Position numbers and translations under genes: made by a program. The notes under the pieces are model-generated. The model ran no database searches. It was not told where the DNA came from and saw nothing but the letters and a program-made list of their open reading frames with translations. Below, piece by piece: positions 17,886-25,770 of a stretch of 64,000 nucleotides of DNA. Origin of the DNA: Sabulicella glaciei (lineage in GTDB: Bacteria > Pseudomonadota > Alphaproteobacteria > Acetobacterales > Acetobacteraceae). Numbering within the stretch: the stretch's first letter is position 1; each line of letters starts with the position of its first letter. The stretch spans positions 1-64,000 of the forward strand of contig NZ_JAPFQI010000008.1 of NCBI RefSeq assembly GCF_026183895.1, written 5' to 3'.

Positions 17886-19360
17886 CAGGCGGCGGCCTTC
17901 CCGACGGGTTTCACGGACGCGCCATCGACCTTGTCGGAGAGGCTGGCGGCGCGCTTCACGAAGTCCAGTGGACCAGAGAAATCGAAGCTCTTGTAGACTG
18001 CCGCGAGGTGATTGAAGTGCGGTGCCTGCGCGAACTGCACAAAGGCGAGGCGGTGCCCTGCATAGCCGCTGTTCAGGAGGTCGCGCGCATAGGCCAGCAG
18101 CTTGCGCCGGTCATCCGCGTCCCACTGATCGTTCAGCGTGTAAAACTTCCGCAGCCACTGCCCGGCCTCGCCGTCGAACTGCGCGGCGTCGGGGGTGACG
18201 CAGATCTGCCCTCCGATCAGCTCGCGCGCCGCGTGCATCATCACCGGGAGCTGCGAGCAGGCCATGACGCGGCCGGCGTAGAGGATGGACTGGTTCGGCA
18301 TCAGCAGCCCGGCCGGCGAAGGCTCGGCCAGGGCGATGGAGGCGGCGAGATGCGCACGGATTCCCTCGCGGTAGCAGACGAGGTCGGCGAGCTTCTCCTG
18401 CACGGCCTGGAGCTTCTCGAGACCGGTCTGCCGCGCGTTCCACATCGCCACCCCGATCATGGCGTCGGCGACGTAGAGCAGGCGCAGCACGTAGGGAAAG
18501 GCGCTGTAGCGGTGCAGCGTGGCGCGTACCTGCTGCGCGGCGCGGGTGTGGCGGTAGAAGAACACGTCCTCCCATGGGACCAGCACGTCGTCGAACACGA
18601 CCAGCGCCTCCACCTCGTCGAAGCGGGACGCGATGGGGTTGTCGCGCGGGTCGCCCACATGGGCGAAGCCGGCGCGGCAGATGTGCTTCACGCCGGGCGC
18701 GCCCATGCGGACGATGCAGCCGACGGCGTGGATGCTTTCCTTCTCGTCCGTCCAGGCGCCGACGGTCGGCTTCAGATAGGCCTGGTCGGCATAGGGCGCC
18801 GCGGTCTCGAACTTGGCGCCGCGGATGATGACGCCCTTGTCCGTTTCCTTGGTGACGCGGATCATCATGTCCGGGTCGCGCTGCTCGATGGGGCGGGAGC
18901 GGTCGCCCTTCGGGTCGGTGTTGGCCGAGACGTGGAAGGGGTCCTTCACGATCACGTCGCGGATGTGCCGGTCGATGTTGTCGGCGAAGCGCGGGTCGAT
19001 CCCGGCCAGAATGTCGCGCCCGTCCTGCAGCGACCACATCTCGCCGATCGTCTCGTCGCCCATGCGGGTGGCGACGCCGCCGAGATCCTGCAGCAGCAGG
19101 TCCAGCGCCGCCCATTTGCGGTGCCAGTCCTCCTGCGTGCGGGGGGGCTGCTGGAAGACGCTGTGGATGCCGTCCGCGTCGCTGTAGGTGAGCTTTGGGG
19201 CGGCCTCGGCCTCGTGGTGCAGGTCGTACATGCGGGCCTTGGCCGCCACGATGGGCGCCAGGGCGGGGTGGGACGCGACGTCCTTCACCCGTTCGCCGTC
19301 GATATAGACCTCGCGGCCGTCCTTCAGCCCTTCCAGGTATTGCGCGCCGGTGCGGATCAT
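17885..19360 (-). CDS. 4-hydroxyphenylacetate 3-hydroxylase (HpaB) family flavin monooxygenase
   Basis: 491 residues, the usual length for HpaB oxygenase components. Family segments include MIRTGAQYLEGLKDGREVYIDGERVKDVASHP at the start, VSANTDPKGDRSRP, DKGVIIRGAKFETAAPYADQA, FDDVLVPWEDVFFYR and LIGGQICVTPDAAQF. Such enzymes use reduced FAD and O2 to hydroxylate phenols, and some open pyrrole or other rings. No flavin reductase (HpaC) gene is adjacent, so reduced flavin must come from elsewhere. First gene of the minus-strand run, divergent from a LysR regulator. Confidence 0.9.
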   Translation of the reverse strand: MIRTGAQYLEGLKDGREVYIDGERVKDVASHPALAPIVAAKARMYDLHHEAEAAPKLTYSDADGIHSVFQQPPRTQEDWHRKWAALDLLLQDLGGVATRMGDETIGEMWSLQDGRDILAGIDPRFADNIDRHIRDVIVKDPFHVSANTDPKGDRSRPIEQRDPDMMIRVTKETDKGVIIRGAKFETAAPYADQAYLKPTVGAWTDEKESIHAVGCIVRMGAPGVKHICRAGFAHVGDPRDNPIASRFDEVEALVVFDDVLVPWEDVFFYRHTRAAQQVRATLHRYSAFPYVLRLLYVADAMIGVAMWNARQTGLEKLQAVQEKLADLVCYREGIRAHLAASIALAEPSPAGLLMPNQSILYAGRVMACSQLPVMMHAARELIGGQICVTPDAAQFDGEAGQWLRKFYTLNDQWDADDRRKLLAYARDLLNSGYAGHRLAFVQFAQAPHFNHLAAVYKSFDFSGPLDFVKRAASLSDKVDGASVKPVGKAAA

Positions 19361-19423
19361 CGCGGCCTCCAGTTCATGCTTCGCCCGGAAGGATGTCAGG
19401 CGGCCTGCATCGGCGAAACCAGT

Positions 19424-19455
19424 TTATTCCAGGGCAAGGCATCGGTTATTCCGAT
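19424..19455. promoter_or_regulatory. LysR-type operator between hydroxylase and lysR genes
   Basis: The 99-bp divergent gap contains ATCGG-TTATT-CCGAT at 19441-19455, a perfect dyad with the LysR T-N11-A signature (T19442, A19454). The core TTATTCC also occurs at 19424-19430, 22 bases (about two helical turns) before the copy at 19446-19452. Two in-phase half-similar sites beside a lysR start are what an autoregulated LysR activator site looks like. Binding itself is inference. Confidence 0.6.
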
Positions 19456-19459
19456 ACCC

Positions 19460-20377
19460 ATGCGCCTGTCCCTCCGTGCCCTGCGCTACGCCGTCGCCGT
19501 TGCTGACCAGGGCTCCGTTTCCGCCGCCGCCCGGCGCCTCCACGTATCCCAGCCCGCGGTGAGCGAGGCGGTGGCGGCGCTGGAGGCGGAGTTCGGCTTC
19601 CCCCTCTTCGTCCGGCATCATGCGCGCGGCGTCACGCCCACCGTCGCCGGGGCACGGGTGCTGGCGGAGGGCCGCGCCCTGCTCACCCACGCCGAGGCCT
19701 TCGATGCCCAGGCCCGCGCCATGGGGCAGGAACCGGCCGGCGAGGTGACGCTGGGCTGCTTCCTCACAGTCGCGCCGCGCTTCATCCCGGCGCTGCTGGC
19801 CGGGTTCGGGCAGAGCTTTCCGCAGGTGACGGTGCGGCTGGAGGAGGCGGACCATGCCGGAATGCTGGATGCGCTGGCCGAGGGGCGGACGGAACTCGCC
19901 CTGGGCTACGATTACGGCCTGCCGGCGGGGGTGGTGGCGGAGCCCCTGGCCAGGCTTCCCGCCCAGGCACTGCTGCCGGCCGGGCACCGCTTGGCCCGCC
20001 GGGCGCGGCTTTCCCTCCCCGACCTGGTCGAGGAGCCCTTCCTGCTGCTCGACCTGCCCATCTCGCGCGAATACTTCCTGGGGCTGTTCCGCGCGGCGGG
20101 GCTGTCGCCGCGCATCGGCTTCCGCTCGCGCGGGATCGAGATGGTGCGCGGCATGGTGGCGGCGGGCCATGGCTGGTCCATCCTGAACGTCGTCCCCTCC
20201 TCGCCGCATTCGGCGGATGGGAAGCGTCTCGTCGCCCTGCCGCTCACCGATGCCGTGCCCGTCCGCCTCGTTCTCCTGCGTCCGGCGGACCGACCCGAGC
20301 GCCCTGCGGTGGCGGCGCTGGCCGGCTTCATCCGCGACGCCTTCGCGGCGGGCGGCCTGTTCGATCCGGCCGCCTAG
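19460..20377 (+). CDS. LysR family transcriptional regulator
   Basis: 305 residues from the ATG at 19460. The winged helix-turn-helix occupies 1-60 (LRALRYAVAVADQGSVSAAARRLHVSQPAVSEAVAALE), followed by a periplasmic-binding-like effector domain (about 90-295). The upstream extension of the frame runs antisense through the hydroxylase gene and was discarded. It diverges from the hydroxylase operon and has a dyad at its own promoter, so it probably controls that operon and itself. The last 4 bases overlap the convergent dehydrogenase gene. Confidence 0.92.
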   Translation: MRLSLRALRYAVAVADQGSVSAAARRLHVSQPAVSEAVAALEAEFGFPLFVRHHARGVTPTVAGARVLAEGRALLTHAEAFDAQARAMGQEPAGEVTLGCFLTVAPRFIPALLAGFGQSFPQVTVRLEEADHAGMLDALAEGRTELALGYDYGLPAGVVAEPLARLPAQALLPAGHRLARRARLSLPDLVEEPFLLLDLPISREYFLGLFRAAGLSPRIGFRSRGIEMVRGMVAAGHGWSILNVVPSSPHSADGKRLVALPLTDAVPVRLVLLRPADRPERPAVAALAGFIRDAFAAGGLFDPAA

Positions 20378-21288
20378 TAGCCCCGTCCCGGGTCCACCTG
20401 GTGCAGCGGCGCTTCGCCACGCGTGACCCGGCGGATGCTTTCCGCCACGTCCACCGCGGCCTCCTCCGGAACGGTGATGCTGGCGAGGTGCGGCGTGATG
20501 ACCACGTTCTCCATCGCCCAGAAGGGATGGCCCGGCGGCAGCGGCTCCACGGCGAAGGCGTCCAGCGTCGCCTCGGCGATGTGGCCGCTGCGCAGCGCCT
20601 CGATCAGCGCCGCCTCATCCACCAACGCGCCGCGGCTGGCATTCACGAGGCAGGCGCCGCGCGGCAGGGCGGACAGCGCGGCCGCATCCATCACGCCACG
20701 CGTTTGCGGCGTCAGCGGCAGCAGCAGCACGCAGATGTCGGTCTCGGCCAGGAATTCGCGCAGCTCGCCCGACTGACAGCGGACGCCCGGGATCTCCTTC
20801 GGCGTGCGCGACCAGCCGCGCACATCGTAGCCCATGGTGGCGAGGAGGCGCGCGGCCGGGGCACCCAGTTCACCCAGCCCCAGCACGCCGACGCGGAAGC
20901 GGGAAAGCGGGCGCGGGTGGATGTAGCGCCACTCGCCCCTTCGCTGCGCGACCGCGAACTTCAGCGTGTCGCGCGCATGCCCCGTCACCGCCCAGGCGAT
21001 CCAGGAGGACATGAGCCGCACCATGCCCTGATCGTTCAGCCGCGAGACCGGCACGGGCGGCAGGTCGTCGCGCGCCAGCAGCTTGTCCACGCCAGCCCCG
21101 AGATTCACCACCAGCCGCAGCCGCGACATTCCGGCGAAGAAGCCGGGCGGCGGCTGCCACGCCAGCACCACCTCCACCTCCTCCGCTGGGCCGTCCAGGC
21201 GGAAATCGAGGCCGGGCAGAAGAGGCCGCAAGGCGCGCTCCCACGCCACCGGGTCGTCATGCGCCGAGAAGAAGCGCAGCACCGTCAT
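20374..21288 (-). CDS. D-2-hydroxyacid dehydrogenase (glyoxylate/hydroxypyruvate reductase A type)
   Basis: 304 residues. The Rossmann motif GVLGLGELGAPAARLL is at about 134-149, and the catalytic Arg-Glu-His set of the family is visible as NASRGALVDE, FAVEPLPPGHPFW and TPHLAS. The short N-terminal part and overall length match GhrA rather than PGDH. It should reduce a 2-oxo acid (glyoxylate, hydroxypyruvate, a phenylpyruvate-like compound) or oxidise the hydroxy acid with NAD(P)H/NAD(P). The start overlaps the AroQ-like stop by 4 bases; last gene of the CoA-transferase operon. Confidence 0.9.
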   Translation of the reverse strand: MTVLRFFSAHDDPVAWERALRPLLPGLDFRLDGPAEEVEVVLAWQPPPGFFAGMSRLRLVVNLGAGVDKLLARDDLPPVPVSRLNDQGMVRLMSSWIAWAVTGHARDTLKFAVAQRRGEWRYIHPRPLSRFRVGVLGLGELGAPAARLLATMGYDVRGWSRTPKEIPGVRCQSGELREFLAETDICVLLLPLTPQTRGVMDAAALSALPRGACLVNASRGALVDEAALIEALRSGHIAEATLDAFAVEPLPPGHPFWAMENVVITPHLASITVPEEAAVDVAESIRRVTRGEAPLHQVDPGRGY

Positions 21289-21722
21289 TCGGAAAGCAGC
21301 CGCGCCATGGCGATGACCGCGAGCTCGTAGCCCAGCGCCCCCAGCCCGAAGATGCCGCCCTTCGCGCCCTTGCTGGTGAAGGTGCGGTCGCGGAAGGGCT
21401 CGCGCCGATGGATGTTGCTCATGTGGACCTCCAGCACCGGCCCCTCGAAGAGCAGCAGCGCGTCCAGCACGGCGACCGAGGTGTAGGAAAGCCCGGCCGC
21501 GTTGATCAGCAGCCCCTGCGCCTCGCTCCGCGCCTGCTGGATCCAGGTGACGAGTTCGCCCTCGTCATTGGTCTGCCGCATGTCGAGCTCGAGCCCGTGC
21601 GCCGCCGCGACATCCAGGCAGCGCTCGCGGAGCTGCGGCCAGGATTCGCGCCCATACGTGCCCTTGGCGTCGAGGCCGTAGAGATTGGCGTTAGGACCGT
21701 TGAGAAACCAAGCGGCGGGCAT
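21285..21722 (-). CDS. AroQ-like (type II 3-dehydroquinate dehydratase family) protein with altered active site
   Basis: 145 residues, the normal AroQ length and order. NGPNANLYG...TYG retains the catalytic tyrosine of the family, and EVHMSNIHRREPFR retains the Glu, His and Arg of the second motif. Two usually invariant positions differ: the arginine of GxRxPxxYG is Asp (GLDAKGTYG), and the His of NPGAYTHTS is Tyr (NAAGLSYTS). It sits in a catabolic operon, not with shikimate genes. It may be a catabolic dehydratase with another substrate or a non-canonical enzyme. Gap of 3 bases to the peptidase gene upstream. Confidence 0.82.
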   Translation of the reverse strand: MPAAWFLNGPNANLYGLDAKGTYGRESWPQLRERCLDVAAAHGLELDMRQTNDEGELVTWIQQARSEAQGLLINAAGLSYTSVAVLDALLLFEGPVLEVHMSNIHRREPFRDRTFTSKGAKGGIFGLGALGYELAVIAMARLLSE

Positions 21723-21725
21723 GCG

Positions 21726-23012
21726 TCACTCCTGCGGGGGAAGCGGGGAGAGGATGCGGACCGCCGCGCGCGCATCGGCCGCGCCCTCCCGCAGCGCCGC
21801 CATCGCCGCGGCGTCCCGCTCCAGCAGCGCCCACAGGATCGCGCCTGCCACCTTAGCGGCCGCTTCCAGCTGGCCCTGCGGCACGGCGTCGCGCCGGTCC
21901 CCGGCGGTGAGCAGCCGCGCGACGGGACTATCCGGCTCGTTGAAGCCGGCGATCAGGCGGAGCGAGGGAATGCCGAGCGCCGCGAAGTTCGCGTGGTCGG
22001 AGTTCACCATCAGCGTCTCGTGAATGCCCATCTCGGGCCCGGCGACCTGCCGCACCGCTTGCGACAGCGCCGGAAACCCCGAGGTCAGCGCGGTGAGGCG
22101 CGCACTGCCCACCACCGTGTCGAGGTTGAGGTTCGCCCCCATCGCCGCGACCCGGTCCCGCGCGAGCCCGGCGAGCCAGGCGCGCGAGCCGGACAATGAC
22201 CATTCCTCCGCGCCGAAGATGCAAAGCGTCAGACCATGCTCGAACGCGCTCAGGAAGGGCCGCGCCGCCCGTCCGAGCGCGAGCAAGGCGGCGACGCCCG
22301 ACGCGTTGTCCATGGCGCTTTCCCCGGGCGCATGGCCATCGAGATGCGCCGAAAGCACGACACGCCCCGGCCCGCGCCCCGGCAGGTCGAGGATCAGGTG
22401 CCGCGCCGTCGCGATGCCATGCGTGCCGGACTGAAGGAACCGCGCCCGCCCGGCGGCGAGCATGGCCCGCGCGCCCTCGACCCCGACGCCGAAGCCGGGC
22501 AGCGGGCAGTCATTCGCGCCACCCGTGACGGGGCCGATGCCGGGAAGCGGCTGCACCATAATGGCGGCCGCCGCTCCTGCCTCCTCGGCCACGCGCAGCT
22601 TCACGCGGCGATGCACGGTGTCGGTGCCGAAGGGAAACTCGTGGCGCAGCAGGACGGCGCGGCCGCGCGGCGCGTCGCCAGCGCGCCTGAAATCCTCAGG
22701 CAGGCCGCGGCTCAGATCCAGGATCTCCCAATCGCGCCACTCGCCACCCGTTCCGGCCGCTCCGTTGAGGGGCAAACAGGGGATGGCCTCGCCACCCGCC
22801 TCGATGCGGGCCTCGCCGGGGGTCCAGCCCATGTAGCGCGTCCGCGCCACCTCGACCGGGCCAAGCTGGCCCAAGCGTTCCGCCACGAGGTCGAAGGCGC
22901 GCTCGCAGGACTCGCTGCCCTGGAGCCGTCCGCCGATTCCGCAGATCGCGTCCCAATCCGCGCGCAGATCAGGGTCGGCGCCGAGCCGGGCGAGAAACGC
23001 GTCGCGGCTCAA
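21726..23012 (-). CDS. M28 family metallopeptidase
   Basis: 428 residues from a TTG at 23012 that overlaps the previous stop as TTGA; no ATG or GTG in frame lies near the conserved N-terminus. The M28 zinc-ligand pattern is visible: SAHLDGH, SAMDNASGV, FGAEEWSLSGS, NLNLDTVVG and VNSDHANF. A PA-like insert precedes the catalytic domain. No signal peptide is seen, so the enzyme is probably cytoplasmic. M28 enzymes remove N-terminal residues or hydrolyse amino-acid conjugates; in this operon it may free a carried acid. That is inference. Confidence 0.87.
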   Translation of the reverse strand: MSRDAFLARLGADPDLRADWDAICGIGGRLQGSESCERAFDLVAERLGQLGPVEVARTRYMGWTPGEARIEAGGEAIPCLPLNGAAGTGGEWRDWEILDLSRGLPEDFRRAGDAPRGRAVLLRHEFPFGTDTVHRRVKLRVAEEAGAAAAIMVQPLPGIGPVTGGANDCPLPGFGVGVEGARAMLAAGRARFLQSGTHGIATARHLILDLPGRGPGRVVLSAHLDGHAPGESAMDNASGVAALLALGRAARPFLSAFEHGLTLCIFGAEEWSLSGSRAWLAGLARDRVAAMGANLNLDTVVGSARLTALTSGFPALSQAVRQVAGPEMGIHETLMVNSDHANFAALGIPSLRLIAGFNEPDSPVARLLTAGDRRDAVPQGQLEAAAKVAGAILWALLERDAAAMAALREGAADARAAVRILSPLPPQE

Positions 23013-23986
23013 GGCGCGCGCACCCCGGCCGCACGCGCCACCTGCGCCCAGTTCCGGAACTCCGTGTCCAGCAGCGTCGCCAGGGGCGCCGGGCCGGCCG
23101 GCCGGCGCTCGACGCCGAGCGTGTCCAGCCGCTCGCGCACAGCCGCATCGGCAAGGCTCGTCTCGAGAGCCGCGGCCATCCGGGCAAGGACGGGCGGCAC
23201 CGCGCGCGACGGCGCCAGCACGCCCCACCAGTTGCTGCACACGAGGTCCACCCGGTTCTCCCGGAAGCTCGGCACCTGCGGCAGGGTCGCGACGCGCTCC
23301 GGCGCTGCCACTGCGAGGGCCCGCACCGCGCCGTCGCGCAGCTGCCCCGAGGCGGAGAGCGTGGAGGAGAAGATCGCGTCGATCTGCCCGGCTGCCACAT
23401 CCAGCAGGGCGGGACCCGAGCCGCGATAGGGCACGACGGTGAAGCGCGCCCCGGTCAGCTGCCCGAGCCATTCGGGCAGGAGGTGCGTCAGGCTGCCCAC
23501 GCCCGAGGAACCGAAGGTGACGGATTCCGGTCGCGCCAGCGCGCCCGCGAGAAAGGAGGCGAAATCCGTGGCCGGATGCCCGGCGCGCACCATCAGCACC
23601 ATGGTCACTGCCCCCAGCAGCCCGACCGGCGCGAAATCCGCCGCCGCGTCGTAGGGGACGCGGGGCTGGACGGCCGGGATGATGGTGTGCGGGCTGTCGG
23701 CGACAAGAAAGCTGTGCCCGTCATCGGAACGCGCGACGGATTCCGTGCCGATCACCGCGCCACCGCCGGGCCGGTTCTCCACCACGACAGGCTGGCCCAG
23801 CGCGGCGGAAAGCGGGTTTTGCACCGTGCGCGCGATGATGTCGGACGGCCCACCCGGCGCGTAGGGCACGACGAGGCGAACGGGCCGGGTCGGCCAGCTG
23901 GGCTGCGCCAGGGCCGCGGGCGACAGCGCCGCGACGGGAACCCCTGCCAGCACGGCGCGGCGGGGGAAGGCGGGAACCGGTCGCAT
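23009..23986 (-). CDS. Bug family tripartite tricarboxylate transporter binding protein
   Basis: 325 residues with a signal peptide (MRPVPAFPRRAVLAGVPVAALSPAALA|QPSWPTRPVR). Bug hallmarks: WPTRPVRLVVPYAPGGPSDIIAR, QPVVVENRPGGGAVIG, VVPYRGSGPALLDVAAGQID, LPQVPSFRENRVDL. Lies 29 bases after the CoA-transferase gene and overlaps the peptidase start by 4 bases. Presumably captures the substrate or an intermediate of the pathway encoded by this operon; the membrane subunits must be encoded elsewhere. Confidence 0.9.
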   Translation of the reverse strand: MRPVPAFPRRAVLAGVPVAALSPAALAQPSWPTRPVRLVVPYAPGGPSDIIARTVQNPLSAALGQPVVVENRPGGGAVIGTESVARSDDGHSFLVADSPHTIIPAVQPRVPYDAAADFAPVGLLGAVTMVLMVRAGHPATDFASFLAGALARPESVTFGSSGVGSLTHLLPEWLGQLTGARFTVVPYRGSGPALLDVAAGQIDAIFSSTLSASGQLRDGAVRALAVAAPERVATLPQVPSFRENRVDLVCSNWWGVLAPSRAVPPVLARMAAALETSLADAAVRERLDTLGVERRPAGPAPLATLLDTEFRNWAQVARAAGVRAP

Positions 23987-24015
23987 CGTCTCGATCTCCT
24001 CTCTGTGGTGGCGCG

Positions 24016-25152
24016 TCAGTCGCGGCCCAGCACCTCGCGATTATGCTGGCCAAGGCGCGGCGCAGCGCGACGCGGCTTCGGGCGCCGGCGATCGAAGGAC
24101 ATGGGCAGCCCCACCACCTTCGGTCCTTGCTCGGGCAGCGGCAGGATCAGGTCCATCGCGGCCATCTGCGCGGAATCCGTCACCTCGCCGATGTCGTTGA
24201 CGGGGCTGCAAGGCACGCCCTGCGCTTCCAGCGCCGCGATCCACTCGTCGCGCGGGCGCTTCGCGAACTCGGCGGCGAGAAGCGGGATCAGCACGGCCTT
24301 GTTGCGCACGCGGTCGGCGCCGCGCAGGAAGCGCGGGTCCTCCGCCCATTCGGGGTGACCCAGCACGGCGGCGGCACGCGACCAGAGACGATTGTTGCCG
24401 GCGGCCAGCACCAGCGGCTGATCCGCCGTCTGGAACACCTGATACGGCACGATCACCGCGGCGCCCGTGCCGTGGCGCTTCTGCACCTGCCCGGTGGCGA
24501 CGTATTGGTTGATCTGCCCCTCGACCCAGAAGGCCGCACTCTCGAAGAGCGAGGTGTCGAGGATGCAGCCCTGCCCCGTCGCCTCACGCTTCCGCAACGC
24601 CGCCAGTGCGCCGATCACGGTGAAGAGGCCGGTGGCCTTGTCGTTGATCGAGGCGCCGGCGAAGTTCGGCGGGCCGTCGGGCTGGCCGGTCACGCTCATC
24701 ATGCCGCCATAGGCCTGCAGCAGCGGATCGAAGCCCGGGCGCATCTTCATCGGCCCGCGATCGCCGAAGGCCCAGATGGAGCAGTAGATCAGGCGCGGGT
24801 GGCGAGCACGCATCGCATCGGGGCCGATCCCCATCTCCTCCACCACGCCGGGGCGCAGGTTCTGGATCAGGATATCCGCCTCCTCGCAAAGGCGGTGCAG
24901 CGCCTCCAGGTCTTCCGGCTTCTTCAGGTCGAGGGTGATGCCGCGCTTGGAGCGGTTCTGGCCGTGGAAATACAGGCTCGTCTCGCCATCCGGGCCGAAG
25001 GGAGGCCCCCATGTGCGCGCATCGTCGCCGCCATCGGGCCGTTCGACCTTGATCACGTCGGCGCCCAGGTCGGCCAGGATGGCCCCCGCGAGCGGCGCGG
25101 CCAGGGCCTGACCCACCTCGATCACACGCACGCCTTCGAGCGGCAATTCCAT
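24016..25152 (-). CDS. CaiB/BaiF (class III) CoA-transferase
   Basis: 378 residues from the ATG at 25152. Family segments: LEGVRVIEVGQALAAPLAGAILADLGADVIKVERPDGGD, FHGQNRSKRGITLDLKKPE, and ADILIQNLRPGVVEEMG. The catalytic Asp region of the family corresponds to INDKATGL. It transfers CoA between carboxylic acids, so it probably activates the pathway acid. The earlier in-frame ATG at 25203 would extend into the divergent promoter and is not favoured. First gene of a five-gene operon. Confidence 0.92.
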   Translation of the reverse strand: MELPLEGVRVIEVGQALAAPLAGAILADLGADVIKVERPDGGDDARTWGPPFGPDGETSLYFHGQNRSKRGITLDLKKPEDLEALHRLCEEADILIQNLRPGVVEEMGIGPDAMRARHPRLIYCSIWAFGDRGPMKMRPGFDPLLQAYGGMMSVTGQPDGPPNFAGASINDKATGLFTVIGALAALRKREATGQGCILDTSLFESAAFWVEGQINQYVATGQVQKRHGTGAAVIVPYQVFQTADQPLVLAAGNNRLWSRAAAVLGHPEWAEDPRFLRGADRVRNKAVLIPLLAAEFAKRPRDEWIAALEAQGVPCSPVNDIGEVTDSAQMAAMDLILPLPEQGPKVVGLPMSFDRRRPKPRRAAPRLGQHNREVLGRD

Positions 25153-25211
25153 CCGACGAATCTCCCGGTTCCTGTGGGGACGATAGGCCCGGCGGCTGCG
25201 CATGCGAAGGC

Positions 25212-25230
25212 TTGCAACGGAAAGTTGGAA
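25212..25230. promoter_or_regulatory. candidate MarR operator
   Basis: TTGCAAC-GGAAA-GTTGGAA is a 19-bp near-perfect inverted repeat (one mismatch in 7-bp arms), followed directly by the palindrome GGAATTCC at 25227-25234. It lies in the 130-bp divergent gap between the CoA-transferase and MarR genes, where a MarR repressor could shut both operons. Size and symmetry suit MarR sites; binding is inferred. Confidence 0.4.
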
Positions 25231-25282
25231 TTCCTACGATTTCGCGAGGGCCGCGAAGTGCCCTTCAGGAGGAAGGCCGCCC

Positions 25283-25768
25283 GTGTCGCAGCTTTACGCG
25301 GAAACGGACCACGCGCCGACGCTTGCCAAGCCCGATGGCGTCCGCCTCGGCGCGCTGGACGAGTTCGTCGGCTTCACCCTTCGCCTCGCGCAGGAAGCCT
25401 CATTCGCCGCCTTCGCGCGCCGCACCGGCGAGGCGTCGCTGCGCCCGGGCCGCTTCGCCATCCTGGTGCTGATCGATGCCAATCCCGGCATCTCCCAGAC
25501 CGAACTCAGCGCGGCGGCGGGGCGCGACAAATCCACCCTCACCCCGGCCCTCGCGGATCTGGAGCGGCGCGGCCTCGTCGAGCGGCGGCGCGCGCCGAGC
25601 GACCGACGCTCCTACGCGCTCACCCTCACCGATGCGGGGCGCGAGGTGCTGCGGACCTTGTCGGAACACGCAGCGGCGCATGACCGCCAGCTCGACGCGC
25701 TGGTCGGCGAGGAGAACAAGGCCGCCTTCCTCGCCACGCTGCGCCGCATCGTCGCCGGGTTGTCCTGA
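25283..25768 (+). CDS. MarR family transcriptional regulator
   Basis: 161 residues from a GTG at 25283, chosen because a strong AGGAGGAAGG lies 7-16 bases upstream; an ATG at 25202 would add 27 residues ahead of that site. The winged-helix core is clear: FAILVLIDANPGISQTELSAAAGRDKSTLTPALADLERRGLVERRRAPSDRRSYALTLTDAG. It starts an operon with the decarboxylase (2-base gap) and a Bug gene, and diverges from the CoA-transferase operon. It probably represses both until a phenolic or aromatic effector binds, as is usual in the family. Confidence 0.9.
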   Translation: MSQLYAETDHAPTLAKPDGVRLGALDEFVGFTLRLAQEASFAAFARRTGEASLRPGRFAILVLIDANPGISQTELSAAAGRDKSTLTPALADLERRGLVERRRAPSDRRSYALTLTDAGREVLRTLSEHAAAHDRQLDALVGEENKAAFLATLRRIVAGLS

Positions 25769-25770
25769 GC

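Noticed and set aside
18008-20377. 789-codon plus-strand frame as one long protein
   Set aside because: Only the last 305 codons (LysR) show family similarity; the first part is antisense to the HpaB-like gene.
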